A DNA stretch of 7,226 bases from JBJXFY01 sp046155815 (GTDB lineage Bacteria > Verrucomicrobiota > Verrucomicrobiia > Limisphaerales > CAIMTB01): assembly GCA_046155815.1 (NCBI GenBank), contig JBJXFY010000274.1:1-7226 (forward strand), in the 5' to 3' direction. The notes under the pieces were generated by a model. The model saw only the letters and a list, made by a program, of their open reading frames with translations. It ran no database searches and was not told the origin of the DNA. Made by a program: the position numbers and the translations under genes. Below are positions 1-6,096 of the stretch, in pieces (position 1 is the stretch's first letter; each line of letters opens with the position of its first letter).

Positions 1-252
1 TTCGAACAAGGCTACCGCCGCCGCCGTGGCCGTGCCCACCACGGCGACCCCGCCCCCCACGACCAAGGCCAAAGCCAACGAGGTCAGCGCGTAATCGGGC
101 AGCACGGTGCTGGCCTGATGCCGCAGCACCGCCCAGGCGCCAGCGTCGACCGCCGCCCAGGAAGACAGCACCGCCAGCACCGGCACGACCAGCAACAGGC
201 AAAGCAGCACCAGCGCACCGCGCCCGGCCGAGCGCAAAACGGGCCGGATCAT
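1..252 (-). CDS. Ferric-iron ABC transporter permease, N-terminal part (cut by window edge)
   Basis: The minus strand reads 84 codons from an ATG at 252 to the window edge without a stop. The start MIRPVLRSAGRG is followed by a strongly hydrophobic segment at residues ~12-32, a short periplasmic stretch with the pattern TVLPDYALTSLALAL, and a second membrane segment at ~57-80. That arrangement, and the VLPDY..TSLALAL stretch in particular, resembles the N-terminus of FbpB/SfuB-type inner-membrane permeases, which move Fe3+ from a periplasmic binding protein into the cytoplasm. It diverges from the ATPase reading frame at 350, and the shared 97-bp gap contains a Fur-box-like sequence, which supports an iron role. 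The frame stays open upstream to a TAA near 344, so a GTG at 273 is a possible alternative start. No clear Shine-Dalgarno sequence is seen. The family call comes from recognised pattern only; most of the protein lies outside the window. Confidence 0.68.
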   Translation of the reverse strand, partial: MIRPVLRSAGRGALVLLCLLLVVPVLAVLSSWAAVDAGAWAVLRHQASTVLPDYALTSLALALVVGGGVAVVGTATAAAVALFE

Positions 253-305
253 CGACAGCCCGCCGGCCGCCACCGCTTGCGGGAGTGCCTCGGCAAAGGG
301 GATTG

Positions 306-324
306 AATGCGAACGATGCTCATT
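306..324. promoter_or_regulatory. Fur box between divergent iron-transport genes
   Basis: Read on the minus strand, these 19 bases are AATGAGCATCGTTCGCATT. They match the classical proteobacterial high-affinity Fur-box form AATGAGAATnnTTCTCATT except at two positions (C for A at 7, G for T at 15), and the box is a near-perfect dyad. It lies in an AT-richer island between the permease (start 252) and the ATPase (start 350), where Fur-Fe2+ would repress both when iron is plentiful. A -10-like CATAAT for the permease is present on the minus strand at 341-336, with no convincing -35 hexamer. Seen: the sequence match and its placement. Inferred: Fur binding. Confidence 0.6.
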
Positions 325-349
325 TGTCTTTGCTGATTATGATGACGCC

Positions 350-1033
350 ATGTTCCTGGACATCGCCACAGCCACGGTGCGTTACGGCAGCGCATTCCGC
401 TCGGTCGCCGCGCTGACCGGCGGCCGGCACGCGCCCACCCGGCCCGCCGTGGACGGCGCCAGCCTCGCGCTGGAGGCCGGACAGATTGGGGTGCTGATCG
501 GCCCGTCCGGCTGCGGCAAGACCTCGCTGCTGCGCGCGGTGGCCGGGCTCGAGCCGCTGGCGGGCGGCCACATCACGATCGGCGGCGAGGTGCTGTCCGA
601 CGCCGCGGCGTGGCCCGCGCTCGCGCCGGTGCTGGCTGCGGCGGGCGTGGGTCCCGGGCGCTTCGCGACGGAGCGGCGCGTGGCCGTGACGGCGGCGGAC
701 AAGGCCGCGCTGCGGGCGTGCACTGGCGCGGACGCGGTCGAGATGGAGTCCGGCGTGATCGTCCGCGCCTGCCGGGCGGCCGGCGTGCCGGCGGCCATCG
801 TGCGCGCGGTCTCCGACGCGGCGGAGGACGACCTGCCGCTGGACTTCAACGCGCTGATGTCGGCCGATGGCCGGCTGGACGGCCTGCGGCTTGCGCTGGC
901 CGTCGCGTCGCGGCCGTGGCGGATTCCAGCCCTGCTGCGGCTGGGGCGCGGCTCGCGGCACGCGGCGGAAAGGCTGGGGGAAGTCCTGTGGGCCGTGCTG
1001 GCACGACGGGAGGAATGGATGCCGCGGACGTGA
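350..1033 (+). CDS. Chimeric ORF: ABC transporter ATPase N-terminus joined in frame to nucleoside phosphorylase C-terminus
   Basis: This 227-residue frame has two unrelated halves. Residues 1 to ~84 are the start of an iron/polyamine-type ABC ATPase: MFLDIATATVRYG, then GQIGVLIGPSGCGKTSLLRA with Walker A at 51-58, then GLEPLAGGHITIGGEVLSD. Where the Q-loop, signature and Walker B should follow (about 150 residues or more) they are missing. From ~W88 the sequence is instead the C-terminal half of a PNP/UDP-phosphorylase-family protein: TAADKAALR, the purine-site motif DAVEMES (E131, E133), VRAVSDAAEDDLPLDFN with the usual catalytic Asp at 156, and RIPALLRL..RHAAERL. The phosphorylase half resembles hopanoid-linked nucleosidases (HpnG-like), but I am unsure of its substrate. 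Neither half is complete, so the product is probably non-functional, or the join is an assembly chimera. The ATPase half belongs with the divergent permease. Confidence 0.75.
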   Translation: MFLDIATATVRYGSAFRSVAALTGGRHAPTRPAVDGASLALEAGQIGVLIGPSGCGKTSLLRAVAGLEPLAGGHITIGGEVLSDAAAWPALAPVLAAAGVGPGRFATERRVAVTAADKAALRACTGADAVEMESGVIVRACRAAGVPAAIVRAVSDAAEDDLPLDFNALMSADGRLDGLRLALAVASRPWRIPALLRLGRGSRHAAERLGEVLWAVLARREEWMPRT

Positions 1034-1071
1034 CGCCACGCGCGATCGGGGCGCAACCGGTCAGGAAACGC

Positions 1072-1100
1072 TTGCGTCTGGTAATGCCGGAACATATTCT
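1072..1100 (+). promoter_or_regulatory. Candidate sigma70-type promoter for the PEP-CTERM gene
   Basis: TTGCGT (1072-1077) and TATTCT (1095-1100) are separated by exactly 17 bases. They match 3 of 6 and 4 of 6 consensus positions. Transcription would begin near 1107, leaving a leader of about 33 bases before the ATG at 1140. The spacing is ideal but the hexamers are weak, so this is only a candidate. Confidence 0.3.
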
Positions 1101-1139
1101 GCCTCGTCGTTTTTTGGCACGTCGTCCCGTATCATCCTC

Positions 1140-1934
1140 ATGAATTCACACCTCACCCTTGTTTCGCTGGCGGCTGTCGCCGCCTTCACCTCGTCCGTAA
1201 CCCAGGCCGGCCTGTCGTTCGATTTCCGCTATGACATTCCCGGTGGCAACGGTTCGCTCTCCAGCGGCACTCACTTGAACGTCGGCGCCGTCTATCTTTT
1301 TGAAGACGCCGTCATTGTCGATAGCACCCCGTATGACGTGAAGGTCACGATTGAGGCCTTCAACAACGGTGCCGGGCTGGCCAACCTGGACGAAAGCCTG
1401 GCTGCCGGCGGCGGCTTCCAAGCCAACTTCCAGCCTCGCGTGACCGGCATCCCGGCCAACAGCCCTTCGGTCCGCTTCCGCTGGGACTTCTTCAACGGCA
1501 CGACGGGGACGCCGGCGACGCTTTTGAATTTCGCCATCAGCACGATTGACGTGGATGGCCAGCCGAACGGTTCCATCCGCGAGCGGCGCACTTTCTTCGG
1601 CGCGGGCAGCTTCACCCTGAACAACCCGACCGAATTGACGGCCACCGTGCTGCCCGGGGCGGTGCGGATTGACGGCGCCCCGCGCGAGGGCACCGACATC
1701 TCCACCGAGTCTTCCTTGGCGGCATTGATCGGCTATGGAGACGTCGGCTTTGTCGTTTTTGAGAGTGGCTTCGTCGGGACTGGAACCACCTCGGCATCCC
1801 GCCAGTCCTCCTTCCAGGGCGACTTCGCGATTGACGTGCCGGAGGTGACGGTCGTCCCGGAATCCGGCACCGTGGCCGCCGGGGCGGCACTTGCCGGCCT
1901 GGCCGCCCTGGCCCTCCGGCGGCGCCGCGCCTGA
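1140..1934 (+). CDS. PEP-CTERM sorting-domain exported protein
   Basis: The protein has 264 residues. It opens with a signal peptide (MNSHLTLVSLAAVAAFTSSVTQA, likely cut after A23). Residues 24-~235 are rich in Gly, Ser, Thr, Phe and Asn and look like a secreted beta-rich domain with no recognised catalytic motif and no cysteine. The C-terminus is a tripartite sorting signal: VPESG (239-243), a hydrophobic helix of small residues (~244-259), and a final RRRRA. In PEP-CTERM proteins this tail is processed by an exosortase/archaeosortase-type enzyme during export to the surface or extracellular matrix; the Ser-for-Pro variant of the PEP motif is familiar from verrucomicrobial proteins. The frame is open upstream to 867, but that stretch overlaps the phosphorylase gene, and only the ATG at 1140 places a signal peptide at the N-terminus. 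The precise role is unknown; no exosortase gene is visible here. Confidence 0.85.
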   Translation: MNSHLTLVSLAAVAAFTSSVTQAGLSFDFRYDIPGGNGSLSSGTHLNVGAVYLFEDAVIVDSTPYDVKVTIEAFNNGAGLANLDESLAAGGGFQANFQPRVTGIPANSPSVRFRWDFFNGTTGTPATLLNFAISTIDVDGQPNGSIRERRTFFGAGSFTLNNPTELTATVLPGAVRIDGAPREGTDISTESSLAALIGYGDVGFVVFESGFVGTGTTSASRQSSFQGDFAIDVPEVTVVPESGTVAAGAALAGLAALALRRRRA

Positions 1935-1954
1935 AGGCCCGCCAACCTCGTACG

Positions 1955-1985
1955 CAGCCGACCCTTGGGCCGGCTGTTTTGCTTT
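1955..1985 (+). terminator. Intrinsic terminator after the PEP-CTERM gene
   Basis: CAGCCGACCC at 1955-1964 can pair with GGGCCGGCTG at 1967-1976. This gives about nine pairs with one A-C mismatch and a tight CTTG loop, followed directly by TTTTGCTTT. It starts 20 bases after the stop codon at 1934. On the opposite strand the hairpin lacks a T-tract, so it probably does not serve the converging hydrolase gene. Confidence 0.72.
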
Positions 1986-2091
1986 CCAGCAACGCCCGGG
2001 CCGTCCTTGGCGCGCGGCGATGCGCCGGCAAGCCGCCGGGCAGGCCCGCCCGGACGCCGCGTTGCGCCGTCACTCGCCGGCGCGCGGCGCC

Positions 2092-3576
2092 CTATCGTGC
2101 GGCGACCGGAGGCGGGTTGGTCGCGCCGCCGGGTATCGTCTGGGCAATCCGTTCCATCATGTAGGGATAGAACGGATTCGAGGAGACGCGCACGAGCGAG
2201 TCGAGGCTCACGATGAGCAGGCCCACCTCGCCGCGCACGCTGATGGTGCCGAGGTTCACGCCGAAGTTCTCGTTCGTGCCCGGGTCCATGCCGTAGAGCG
2301 CATCGTCCACCGGGAACGGGATCGAGACGTGGGACATGGAGAAGATGCCCGGCGGGTAGGCGAGGCCGAGGGGATGCACGGTTTCGTTGGTCGCGCCGGC
2401 CTCGGTGACGCGCCGGACGACCTCGGGGCTGGCGGGATCGGGGTTGGCGATGACGGTGGTGCGGAAGCCGCGGGGTGGCGGCGGCAGCAGGCGGTCCAGC
2501 GCCGTCTCCATGTTCGAGCGCAGCAGCGGGCTGACCTTGGCGTTGCGGTTCACGTCGAAGAGCACCAGCTCGCTGCCGTTCGGCGGGATCTGCATGTGGA
2601 GGTCGGTGATGATCGCGCGCGTGCTGACCGTGAAGTCCACGACCGACTGGAAAGTGAGCACGGGCGGGAGCTCCTTCAGCCGGCCCTCGCGCCCGAGGCG
2701 CTGGATCTGCCGTTGCAGCGAGCGCGTGAAGAGGCACGACTGCCGCGCGCCGTTGATGGGAAAGGAGTTGTACTTGAAGGGATTGAACTCCGGCACGATA
2801 CCCAGCCACGCGGCCTTGGCGAAGGCCGGGAATACGGCCGGCCAGCCCAGCACGCCCGCAAAGCGGGCGAAGGCCGTCACGCCGATCATCGGCGAGATGA
2901 GGATCAGTTGGTCCGGCCGGGCCAGTTCCGGGTCGGTGAGCGCGTCGAGGGCGTGCTGCATGGCAAGCGCGCCGCCATTGGAGAAGCCCACGAGGTGCAG
3001 CGGCTGGCCGGGCTGGAGCCGGCGTTTCGCCTCTCGCACCGCCAGCCGCGTGGCCGCCACCCAGTCCTCCCATTCCACGTCCGTCAGGCCGGCGGGCACC
3101 GTGCCGTGGCCCGGCATCCGGATGCCCACGGCCACCCAGCCACGGTCACGGTAGAGCCACGCGACGTGCCGCAGGCTGTAGGGCGTGTCCGTCAGCCCGT
3201 GCAGCAGCACGACCGCGCCCGCCGGCGGGCCGGCGGGCTCCAGGAGGTAGGAGCGGTTCCAGTCCTGCTGGAAGCCGCCGGGATAGATCGGGCTGCCGGA
3301 GTAGTAGCGGTTGGCGGGGATCCGGTCCTCGGGTTCGAGCCGGTCCGTGACCTTCTTCCGCACGTCGTCGAACAGTTCCTGCTCGGCCTTGAGGAAGCCG
3401 GCCCAGTCCAGGTCGTCGAGTTGCCTGACCTTCAGGTCGTCCGGCACGTACGTGTGCCAAACCTTGAGCTGCGGGCCGTTGCGCGCGTCCCAAGCGCGGA
3501 CGGCGAGCAGGGTGACGAGGGTGGCGGCCAGCACGAGGCCGAGGCGCTTGAGCCATTTCAAGGTTGTTTCACGCAT
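2092..3576 (-). CDS. Membrane-anchored alpha/beta hydrolase (esterase/lipase-like)
   Basis: From the ATG at 3576 the product is 494 residues. An N-terminal hydrophobic helix at about residues 11-26 is preceded by Lys/Arg residues, suggesting an inner-membrane anchor or uncleaved signal. The hydrolase core starts near residue 118. It shows the oxyanion-region LLHGLTDTPYSL (HG at 126-127), GHGTVPAGL, and the nucleophile elbow GFSNGG with S199. The likely acid is D314 (SVVDF) and the likely base H416 (SMSHVSIPF), completing a Ser-Asp-His triad. The N-terminal ~115 residues and a long stretch between acid and base make it much larger than the usual ~300-residue hydrolase. The substrate is not predictable; lysophospholipase- or carboxylesterase-like activity on membrane or periplasmic esters is plausible. 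The frame is open up to 3657, but the MRETTLKWLK start gives a clean anchor. It lies 151 bp after pyrD, with a strong hairpin between them, so it may be transcribed separately. Confidence 0.82.
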   Translation of the reverse strand: MRETTLKWLKRLGLVLAATLVTLLAVRAWDARNGPQLKVWHTYVPDDLKVRQLDDLDWAGFLKAEQELFDDVRKKVTDRLEPEDRIPANRYYSGSPIYPGGFQQDWNRSYLLEPAGPPAGAVVLLHGLTDTPYSLRHVAWLYRDRGWVAVGIRMPGHGTVPAGLTDVEWEDWVAATRLAVREAKRRLQPGQPLHLVGFSNGGALAMQHALDALTDPELARPDQLILISPMIGVTAFARFAGVLGWPAVFPAFAKAAWLGIVPEFNPFKYNSFPINGARQSCLFTRSLQRQIQRLGREGRLKELPPVLTFQSVVDFTVSTRAIITDLHMQIPPNGSELVLFDVNRNAKVSPLLRSNMETALDRLLPPPPRGFRTTVIANPDPASPEVVRRVTEAGATNETVHPLGLAYPPGIFSMSHVSIPFPVDDALYGMDPGTNENFGVNLGTISVRGEVGLLIVSLDSLVRVSSNPFYPYMMERIAQTIPGGATNPPPVAAR

Positions 3577-3654
3577 TATGATCGGGGCGGGACGGCGACA
3601 TCCGCCGGCCAGAGAGTACCGTCGGGAAGCTTGGGCAGCCGGTCGCCGCACAAG

Positions 3655-3706
3655 CAAGCCGGTTGCTCGGAGGGCGGCCTTTCCAGGCCGCTCCCGAGCG
3701 GGCTTG
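3655..3706. repeat. Long GC-rich stem-loop between pyrD and the hydrolase gene
   Basis: The outer arms CAAGCC (3655-3660) and GGCTTG (3701-3706) pair. After a small internal loop, GCTCGG onward (3665-3680) pairs with the arm ending CCCGAGC (3685-3699) around a TTCC loop at 3681-3684. About 21 pairs form, with one bulged A and one G-U wobble. On the pyrD-sense strand it begins 22 bases after the stop codon, but only CTTGTG follows, so it is not a textbook terminator. It could act as an mRNA 3'-end stabiliser, a weak terminator, or a REP-like intergenic palindrome. Confidence 0.6.
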
Positions 3707-3727
3707 AAAGCCGGCTCTCCGTCCGCC

Positions 3728-4843
3728 TCATGCCGCGCTGCCCACGATCTCGCCGATGGCCTTCGCCCCGCTGCGCGCGAGCCGCTCGCGCAGGCCGCAC
3801 ACGATCACCCGGGCCAGCGCCGGCCCCTCGTACACCATGCCCGTGTACGCCTGCACGAGGCTCGCGCCGCAGGCCAGCTTCTCCCATGCGTCCGCCGCGT
3901 CGAACACGCCGCCCACGCCGATGACCGGCAGCCGGCCGCGGGTCTGGCGGTGCAGGTGGCGGATGACCTCGTTGGCCCGCCGGCGCAGCGGCCGGCCGGA
4001 GAGGCCGCCGGCCTCCGCGAAGACCGCCTGCGCCCGCGCATCCCCCGTCCCCGGCCGCGTCAGCGTCGTGTTCGCCGCAATGATGCCGGCCAGCCCGCGC
4101 GGCACGGCGAGCGAGAGGATTTCGTCCAGCGCGTCGAGGGACAGGTCGGGCGCGACCTTCACGAGGAGCGGCTTCGGCCCGCGGCCCGCGGCGGTGGCGA
4201 GCTCGCCGGTGTCCTGCTGGAGCGCCCGCAGGATGGCGTCGAGCGCATCGGCGTCCTGGAGCTGCCGCAGGTTCGGCGTGTTCGGCGAGCTGACGTTCAC
4301 CACGAAGAAGTCCGCCCAGGGCCAGCAGCGGCGGAAGCTGTACCCGTAATCGTCCGCGGCCTCGGCGAGCGGGGTGACCTTCGACTTGCCCAGGTTCACG
4401 CCGACGGGGTGCGCCGGCCAGCGGCCCGCGGCGTGCCACGTGCGGAGGCGTTCCGCGAAGGCCTCCGCGCCGGGGTTGTTGAAGCCCATGCGGTTCACCA
4501 GCGCGCCCTCGGCCGGGGCGCGGAACATGCGCGGCGCGGGATTGCCAGGCTGGGGGTGGCGCGTCACGCCGCCCAGCTCGCTGAAGCCGAAGCCCAGCGC
4601 CTCCCACGCCGGCACGGCGGAGGCGCGCTTGTCCATGCCGGCCGCGAGGCCGAGGGGATTCGGAAAACGCAGGCCGAAGACCTCCGTGGACAGCTCCGGC
4701 GCGCCAAAGAAGCGCCGCATCAGCGCGCACAGGTCCGCATGCTCGGCCGCCAGGCCCAGCCCCGCGAGCGTCGCGTTGTGGATCGGCTCGGACGGGATGG
4801 CAAACAGCGCGGGACGGAGGACTCGGCGGTAGAAATGGCCCAT
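3728..4843 (-). CDS. pyrD: Dihydroorotate dehydrogenase, class 2 (quinone-dependent)
   Basis: The product is 371 residues from the ATG at 4843. It oxidises dihydroorotate to orotate, the fourth step of de novo pyrimidine synthesis, passing electrons through FMN to membrane quinone. The N-terminal ~40 residues, including FYRRVLRPALFAIPSEPIHN, form the amphipathic membrane/quinone region typical of class 2. The barrel follows with FPNPLGLAAGMDK, RMGFNNPG and GVNLGKSK. NVSSPNTPNLRQLQ carries the class 2 catalytic Ser (S186). VKVAPDL, AANTTLTRPG, GGLSGRPL and GVGGVFDAADAWEKL (phosphate/FMN binding) complete it. Length is normal, slightly over the ~336 of E. coli. The frame also opens at a TTG (4852) three codons upstream, but ATG is preferred. 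It follows the ferredoxin gene by 57 bp and has a 9-bp hairpin just before its start. Class 2 enzymes need no PyrK or ferredoxin partner, so that neighbour is probably unrelated to catalysis. Confidence 0.95.
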   Translation of the reverse strand: MGHFYRRVLRPALFAIPSEPIHNATLAGLGLAAEHADLCALMRRFFGAPELSTEVFGLRFPNPLGLAAGMDKRASAVPAWEALGFGFSELGGVTRHPQPGNPAPRMFRAPAEGALVNRMGFNNPGAEAFAERLRTWHAAGRWPAHPVGVNLGKSKVTPLAEAADDYGYSFRRCWPWADFFVVNVSSPNTPNLRQLQDADALDAILRALQQDTGELATAAGRGPKPLLVKVAPDLSLDALDEILSLAVPRGLAGIIAANTTLTRPGTGDARAQAVFAEAGGLSGRPLRRRANEVIRHLHRQTRGRLPVIGVGGVFDAADAWEKLACGASLVQAYTGMVYEGPALARVIVCGLRERLARSGAKAIGEIVGSAA

Positions 4844-4852
4844 GAAGCACAA

Positions 4853-4875
4853 CGCCCGCGGTTCAGCCGCGGGCG
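4853..4875. repeat. Perfect 9-bp hairpin between the ferredoxin gene and pyrD
   Basis: CGCCCGCGG at 4853-4861 and CCGCGGGCG at 4867-4875 are perfect inverted copies around a TTCAG loop. In mRNA the structure would end 9 bases before the pyrD ATG (4843), inside the expected ribosome-binding region, and start 25 bases after the ferredoxin stop. There is no T-tract, so termination is unlikely. It could shield the pyrD start or mark an mRNA processing site. Confidence 0.6.
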
Positions 4876-4900
4876 CGGGGATGCGGCGGTCGCGCGCGGT

Positions 4901-5134
4901 TCACGGCCCGTTGTTGCCGATGGCCTCCACGGGGCAGCCTTCCATGGCCTCCTTGCACTGGCCCTCCTCCTCCGGCGTCCCCGGCTGCTTGTACACGATC
5001 GAGTAGCCTCCGTCGTCGTTGCGCCTGAAGTTGCCTGGCGCGGTCTCGCGGCACAGGTCGCAGTCGATGCACTGGTTGTCCACGTAATAGCGGCCGCCGA
5101 TGTTGTCGGCGTAGCGGTTGGCAAGGTCGGCCAT
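4901..5134 (-). CDS. Small ferredoxin with a single [4Fe-4S] cluster
   Basis: This is a 77-residue acidic cytoplasmic electron carrier. The cluster motif is CIDCDLC with C22, C25 and C28, and the distal ligand is C67 in EGCPVEAI. That is the CxxCxxC...CP pattern of one-cluster bacterial ferredoxins. A fifth cysteine, C60, could serve as a spare ligand or a disulfide partner. The residues around the first motif (GGRYYVDNQCIDCDLC) and the long acidic link (TPEEEGQC) resemble stand-alone verrucomicrobial/planctomycetal ferredoxins as I remember them. The frame extends to a TTG at 5173, but that adds a non-conserved arginine-rich stretch, so I chose the ATG at 5134. It lies between tatD (93 bp upstream) and pyrD. 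Its redox partner is unknown; the nearby sufE may help mature its cluster. Confidence 0.92.
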   Translation of the reverse strand: MADLANRYADNIGGRYYVDNQCIDCDLCRETAPGNFRRNDDGGYSIVYKQPGTPEEEGQCKEAMEGCPVEAIGNNGP

Positions 5135-5162
5135 AGAGCACGCAAACCATGCGCGGCGAGCC

Positions 5163-5216
5163 GGGCTTATCAAGCCGGAAGGCCGGGCGGTGGCCGGGGC
5201 CCCGCCGGCGCCGGCC
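5163..5216. repeat. Palindromic intergenic segment between tatD and the ferredoxin gene
   Basis: Two inverted elements fill most of this 93-bp gap. GGGCTTATCAAGCCGG (5163-5178) forms a short stem around ATC. The following segment (~5190-5216) is almost pure G and C, contains a doubled GCCGGC palindrome, and can fold CCGGGGCC against GGCCCCCGG. No T-tract follows on the tatD-sense strand. It resembles the other spacer hairpins in this operon and may punctuate the transcript. Confidence 0.45.
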
Positions 5217-5227
5217 CCCGGACCGGC

Positions 5228-6085
5228 TCAGGCGCCCGGGAACAGCCGGCGGAAGTTGTCCTCCACCTGGCCGGCGAGTTCCGCCAGCGGCACGAGGCGG
5301 AGCGCCGCGAGGCCCTCGTACACGGCGGCGAGGTTTGCGGGATGGTTCAATGCGCGGCCTGCCGCATCGCGCAGCGGGTGGCGGTTCATTGCGTCCGGCA
5401 GGAGCTGGTCGGGCGCGTCGGTCTCCACCAGCAGGCGGTCCACCGGCACGAGCTTGAAGGCCTCGCGCTGCCGGGCCTTCCGCGCGTGCAGGAAGTACCC
5501 GGGAAAGCTGAAATGCGCCCCGAGCTTCACGAGCGACGCGATCATCTCTGCCGGCCCCCCGTAGCTGTGCAGAAGAAACCCCGGTGTCGGCCTCGGCAGC
5601 TCGCGAAGCATGTCTTGGAGCCGTCCCCACGCCTGCAGGCAATGGATGCTCGCCGGCAGCCCGCGCACCGCGGCGAGGCGGAACTGTGCAGCGAAGACTT
5701 CCTCCTGCTCGGCTAGCGAGGGCACGTCCAACGCGTCCAGGCGGGGGGCGATGGCGGCGCGTACGGCGGGCGTGCATCCGAGCAACCAGCGGTCGAGGCC
5801 GATCTCGCCGATCACCGCGCCGGGGCTGGCGTCCAGCGCGGCGGCCAGCGCCGCCTCCCACCCGGCCGTTCGTTCGCGCAGGTACCAGGGATGCAGCCCG
5901 AAGGACGGGATCACCGTGCCGGGAAACTGCCGCGCAAGGGCGGCGACTTCACCCCAGTCCTCCTCGGTGGAGCCGTTCACCACCATGCGTGCCACCCCGG
6001 CCGCGCGCGCTTCGGTCACGAGTCGGGCGCGGTCCGGCCCGAGGCGCGCGTCCTGCAGGTGGTTGTGTGCGTCGTACAGGCGCAT
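5228..6085 (-). CDS. TatD-family metal-dependent hydrolase
   Basis: The product is 285 residues, close to the ~260 usual for this amidohydrolase-superfamily group. TatD relatives are metal-dependent 3'-5' DNases/RNases linked to DNA repair and quality control; other members have unknown substrates. The metal ligands can be followed along the barrel: HxH at the first strand (H7, H9 in YDAHNHLQD), H65 in SFGLHPWY, E94 in GEIGLDRW, H148 in SIHCLQ, H173 in LLHSYGG, and D223 in VETDAPDQLLP. The C-terminal NHPANLAAVYEGLA and NFRRLF are family-typical. Some spacing differs from canonical TatD (GLDRWLLG, with an insertion before the third barrel strand), so it belongs to a divergent subgroup. The start MRLYDAHNHL at 6085 is 11 bp downstream of the sufE stop. 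The longer frame reaching to 7102 runs antisense through yicC and in another frame through sufE, and is not real. Confidence 0.9.
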   Translation of the reverse strand: MRLYDAHNHLQDARLGPDRARLVTEARAAGVARMVVNGSTEEDWGEVAALARQFPGTVIPSFGLHPWYLRERTAGWEAALAAALDASPGAVIGEIGLDRWLLGCTPAVRAAIAPRLDALDVPSLAEQEEVFAAQFRLAAVRGLPASIHCLQAWGRLQDMLRELPRPTPGFLLHSYGGPAEMIASLVKLGAHFSFPGYFLHARKARQREAFKLVPVDRLLVETDAPDQLLPDAMNRHPLRDAAGRALNHPANLAAVYEGLAALRLVPLAELAGQVEDNFRRLFPGA

Positions 6086-6096
6086 GGCGCGCCGGG

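Noticed and set aside
118..306. 62-residue plus-strand ORF
   Set aside because: It is antisense to the iron permease N-terminus and is a Gln/Arg/His-rich shadow.
320..1039. 239- and 237-residue minus-strand ORFs opposite the ABC/phosphorylase frame
   Set aside because: Arg/Pro/Ser-rich antisense shadows with no motifs, while the plus strand shows Walker A and phosphorylase signatures.
867..1139. N-terminal extension of the PEP-CTERM ORF
   Set aside because: It overlaps the phosphorylase-like coding sequence in another frame, is Trp/Cys/Arg/Gly-rich, and would bury the signal peptide.
1986..2091. Possible terminator for the hydrolase gene on the minus strand
   Set aside because: The region is GC-rich with several short dyads, but no stable hairpin followed by a T-tract in that direction.
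1891..3924. 677-residue plus-strand ORF
   Set aside because: It is antisense to the alpha/beta hydrolase and part of pyrD, is extremely Arg/His/Gly-rich with no domain pattern, and arises from GC-rich codon bias on the opposite strand.
3311..5716. 801-residue plus-strand ORF
   Set aside because: It runs antisense through the hydrolase, pyrD, ferredoxin and tatD genes, all of which have clear family motifs. Its composition is Arg/Ala-rich and featureless.
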